Shown piece after piece: positions 62,527-64,000 of a DNA stretch of 64,000 bases (position 1 is the first letter of the stretch; each line of letters opens with the position of its first letter). Below the pieces are notes generated by a model. That model was given only the letters and a program-made list of their open reading frames with translations, had not been told where the DNA came from and searched no databases. Made by a program: the position numbers and the translations under genes. The DNA lies in contig NZ_JAASQI010000011.1 of assembly GCF_011762225.1 (NCBI RefSeq), positions 94,331 to 158,330 of the forward strand, written 5' to 3'. This stretch comes from Pseudochelatococcus lubricantis. Its GTDB lineage: Bacteria; Pseudomonadota; Alphaproteobacteria; Rhizobiales; Beijerinckiaceae.

Positions 62527-63255
62527 ATGGTCAGAACCCTGCTGGTGCGGGGCATGCTCGTCGGTCTTCTGGCGGGTGTGCTTGGTTTCGTTTTCGCGTA
62601 TCTCGTCGGCGAGCCGCCGGTGGACGCGGCCATCGCCATTGAGGAGAGCGCGGCCGCCGCCGCCGGCGGAGCGTCCGGCGACGAGCCGGAGGTCGTCAGC
62701 CGGCTGGTGCAAAGCACACTCGGCCTGTTAACGGCGCTTGCGGTGTTCGGCGCCGCGCTCGGCGGCATTTTCGGGCTGGCCTTCGCCTATGCGCAGGGCA
62801 GGCTCGGACGGATCGGTCCGCGCGGCACGGCGGCCTTCCTCGCCGTTGCCGGCTTCATCTCCCTCGTGCTGGTTCCCCAGATCAAATATCCGGCAAACCC
62901 GCCGGCCGTGGGCAGCCCGGACACCATCGACATCCGCACCGGGCTCTACTTCACACTCATCCTGCTGTCGGTCGTCGCCGCTCTCGCTGCTCTCGCCATC
63001 GGCCGCCGCCTCGTGGCGCAGTACGGCACGTGGAACGCCGCGCTCATCGGCGGCGGCGTTTATGTGGTGGCCATGGCCCTGGCGATGTTCGTCATGCCGA
63101 CCATCAACGAGGTGCCGGCCGAATTCGCCCCCGCCGTGCTGTGGGATTTCCGCGTCGCCACCATCGGCCTGCAGGTGGTGCTGTGGACGACGCTGGGTGT
63201 CGCCTTTGGCCTTCTGTCCAGCCGGCAGACGTCCGCGGCGAGTCGCGGCGGATGA
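62527..63255 (+). CDS. cbtA: Cobalt transporter subunit CbtA
   Basis: Membrane protein of 242 residues with about five helices. N terminus MVRTLLVRGMLVGLLAGVLGFVFAYLVGEPPVD and the periplasmic loop with a Glu/Asp-rich stretch are typical of CbtA. Under the same cobalamin riboswitch as cbtB. Its stop overlaps the next start (ATGA). Confidence 0.92.
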   Translation: MVRTLLVRGMLVGLLAGVLGFVFAYLVGEPPVDAAIAIEESAAAAAGGASGDEPEVVSRLVQSTLGLLTALAVFGAALGGIFGLAFAYAQGRLGRIGPRGTAAFLAVAGFISLVLVPQIKYPANPPAVGSPDTIDIRTGLYFTLILLSVVAALAALAIGRRLVAQYGTWNAALIGGGVYVVAMALAMFVMPTINEVPAEFAPAVLWDFRVATIGLQVVLWTTLGVAFGLLSSRQTSAASRGG

Positions 63256-63965
63256 GAGCCGGCGCCGCGGCAAACCGCATGGCGGCGTGGCGGCTCCGGC
63301 CGTGTCGCCGTCTGGCTGCGGCGCTTCTGGCTGCGTGGCTTCCGCTCCTCGCTGCCGCCCCGCCCGCGCTGGCGCACCGCAGGACCACCGGGCCGACCGA
63401 TGGAATCGCCATCGCTGGCATCTCCCACGGCGAGATGGCCATCATCGATGCCCATCGTCGCGCTATCGTCGCCCGGGCGGCACGCAAGCCGCTGGCCGAC
63501 GAGGCGTTCCGGCGCGTGCTGAACTACGCCCGGATCCAGCATGCGTTCTGCCTGTGGGGGCTGGCGCCGGGCAGCGTCGCCGACGAGGAGAGCCCGTTCA
63601 ACGAATGCTCGCACGCCTATCTCGCCGCGGCCAAGGATCTTCTGGTCCGCATGCGGGCCATGCCCGACATGGATGCCGCGACCCGCGCCCTCGGCGAGAG
63701 GGTCGATCGAGACCTGCTGCTTGCCGGCGCCCTTGAGGTATGCTCCTACAGCGCCGATACCTTCAACACTGCGGATGTGATCCGCCCGCGGTGGGCGCAG
63801 ATGACCGTGCACCCGCCGACACTGATGGCGTTCGGCGGGCTCGCGGCCGCAGGTGTGGGGATGACAGCGGCGATGGCATGGCGCCGGCGGTTTCGCTGGC
63901 GTAGCCTAGGTCGTAGTGAGGAATTAAGTTTTATCGCAATTGGATATGAATTGCGGCGAGCATGA
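63252..63965 (+). CDS. Exported protein of unknown function, C-terminus probably IS-altered
   Basis: Up to 237 residues, translationally coupled to cbtA. Signal-like N terminus (RRLAAALLAAWLPLLAAAPPALAHR), then a His/Cys-containing domain (IQHAFCLWGLAPGS, ECSHAYLAAAKDLL, LEVCSYSADTFNTAD) and a C-terminal helix (PPTLMAFGGLAAAGVGMTAAMAW). I do not recognise the family. The last ~20 codons run into the IS5-type element, so the native ending is probably lost. Coupling to cbtBA suggests a role in cobalt or B12 metabolism. Confidence 0.65.
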   Translation: MRAGAAANRMAAWRLRPCRRLAAALLAAWLPLLAAAPPALAHRRTTGPTDGIAIAGISHGEMAIIDAHRRAIVARAARKPLADEAFRRVLNYARIQHAFCLWGLAPGSVADEESPFNECSHAYLAAAKDLLVRMRAMPDMDAATRALGERVDRDLLLAGALEVCSYSADTFNTADVIRPRWAQMTVHPPTLMAFGGLAAAGVGMTAAMAWRRRFRWRSLGRSEELSFIAIGYELRRA

Positions 63966-64000
63966 CGAAGCCCATGAAGTTTGCTATGAGCTTGTCGTAC
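63905..64000 (-). mobile_element. End of an IS5-type insertion sequence (partial, at window edge)
   Basis: From the CTAG at about 63905-63908 the sequence switches character and the minus strand encodes a transposase C-terminus. CTAG/TA are common targets of IS5-group elements, which supports insertion here. The rest lies outside the window, so the inverted repeats cannot be checked. Confidence 0.65.
63931..64000 (-). CDS. Transposase C-terminal fragment, IS5 family (incomplete)
   Basis: The minus strand reads ...YDKLIANFMGFVMLAAIHIQLR and stops at TAA (63931-63933). This matches the conserved C terminus of IS5/IS427-type DDE transposases (R-YDKL-N-F-A-V-LA-I--WLR). The gene continues past the window edge, so completeness is unknown. 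Confidence 0.75.
   Translation of the reverse strand, partial: YDKLIANFMGFVMLAAIHIQLR

Overview
The window looks like an accessory or chromid-type segment of a GC-rich alphaproteobacterium of the order Hyphomicrobiales (Rhizobium, Agrobacterium and Brucella relatives). The evidence is the pobA / pcaQ-pcaDCHGB arrangement, a PcaQ-linked Liv-type ABC transporter of the kind known from Sinorhizobium meliloti, tripartite tricarboxylate and CbtAB transporters, and four rhizobial-style palindromic intergenic mosaic repeats. No rRNA, tRNA, CRISPR array or replication gene was seen. The content is almost entirely uptake and breakdown of plant-derived and other organic acids, with a dedicated regulator next to nearly every unit.

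Layout. (1) 1-10660: 4-hydroxybenzoate hydroxylase (pobA), divergent pcaQ, pcaDCHGB for protocatechuate to beta-ketoadipate, then a five-gene Liv-type ABC importer. A shared motif, ATAACC-N4-RATTAT, precedes both pcaD and the importer. (2) 10677-17712: hydroxycinnamate unit with a MarR regulator, hydroxycinnamoyl-CoA hydratase/lyase, CoA ligase, MFS transporter, amidohydrolase and acyl-CoA dehydrogenase. Four copies of GCTAT-N5-ATAGC (two perfect, two with one mismatch) mark its two promoters. (3) 17964-24004: TctABC-type transporter interleaved with an arylmalonate-decarboxylase homologue, plus an enolase-superfamily enzyme and a MarR regulator. (4) 24030-32936: LysR regulator, an alkaline-phosphatase-superfamily hydrolase, a complete dipeptide-type ABC transporter and phosphonoacetate hydrolase (phnA). 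(5) 33023-39843: universal stress protein, then an operon for hydroxyquinol ring cleavage (flavoprotein monooxygenase, maleylacetate reductase, hydroxyquinol dioxygenase, MFS) with a MarR regulator, and a small tautomerase-like protein. (6) 39899-57703: second Liv-type importer (with a permease-ATPase fusion), HpaR-like and HpaA-like regulators, hpaBC, hpaFEDGHI, and a phenylacetaldehyde-type dehydrogenase and an indole/phenylpyruvate-type decarboxylase. (7) 57843-61277: FAD-linked D-2-hydroxyacid dehydrogenase, an AT-rich spacer, a DUF1576 membrane protein and a TM2 protein. (8) 61494-64000: cobalamin-riboswitch-controlled cbtBA with a histidine phosphatase, an unknown exported protein, and the end of an IS5-type transposase at the window edge.

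How it works together. p-Coumarate-type acids are CoA-activated and side-chain shortened, 4-hydroxybenzoate is hydroxylated by PobA, and PCA is opened by PcaHG. Aryl-pyruvates can be decarboxylated and oxidised to (hydroxy)phenylacetate, hydroxylated by HpaBC, cleaved meta by HpaD and reduced to pyruvate and succinate semialdehyde. Hydroxyquinol goes through maleylacetate to beta-ketoadipate. The last steps from beta-ketoadipate (pcaIJF) are not in the window.

The least described parts are the arylmalonate-decarboxylase / TctABC / enolase unit, the phosphonoacetate-hydrolase-linked ABC transporter flanked by two phosphatase-superfamily enzymes, an HpaR-type regulator with AT-hook-like tail motifs, and the internally duplicated DUF1576 protein. 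All functions are read from sequence by eye; no database search was run.
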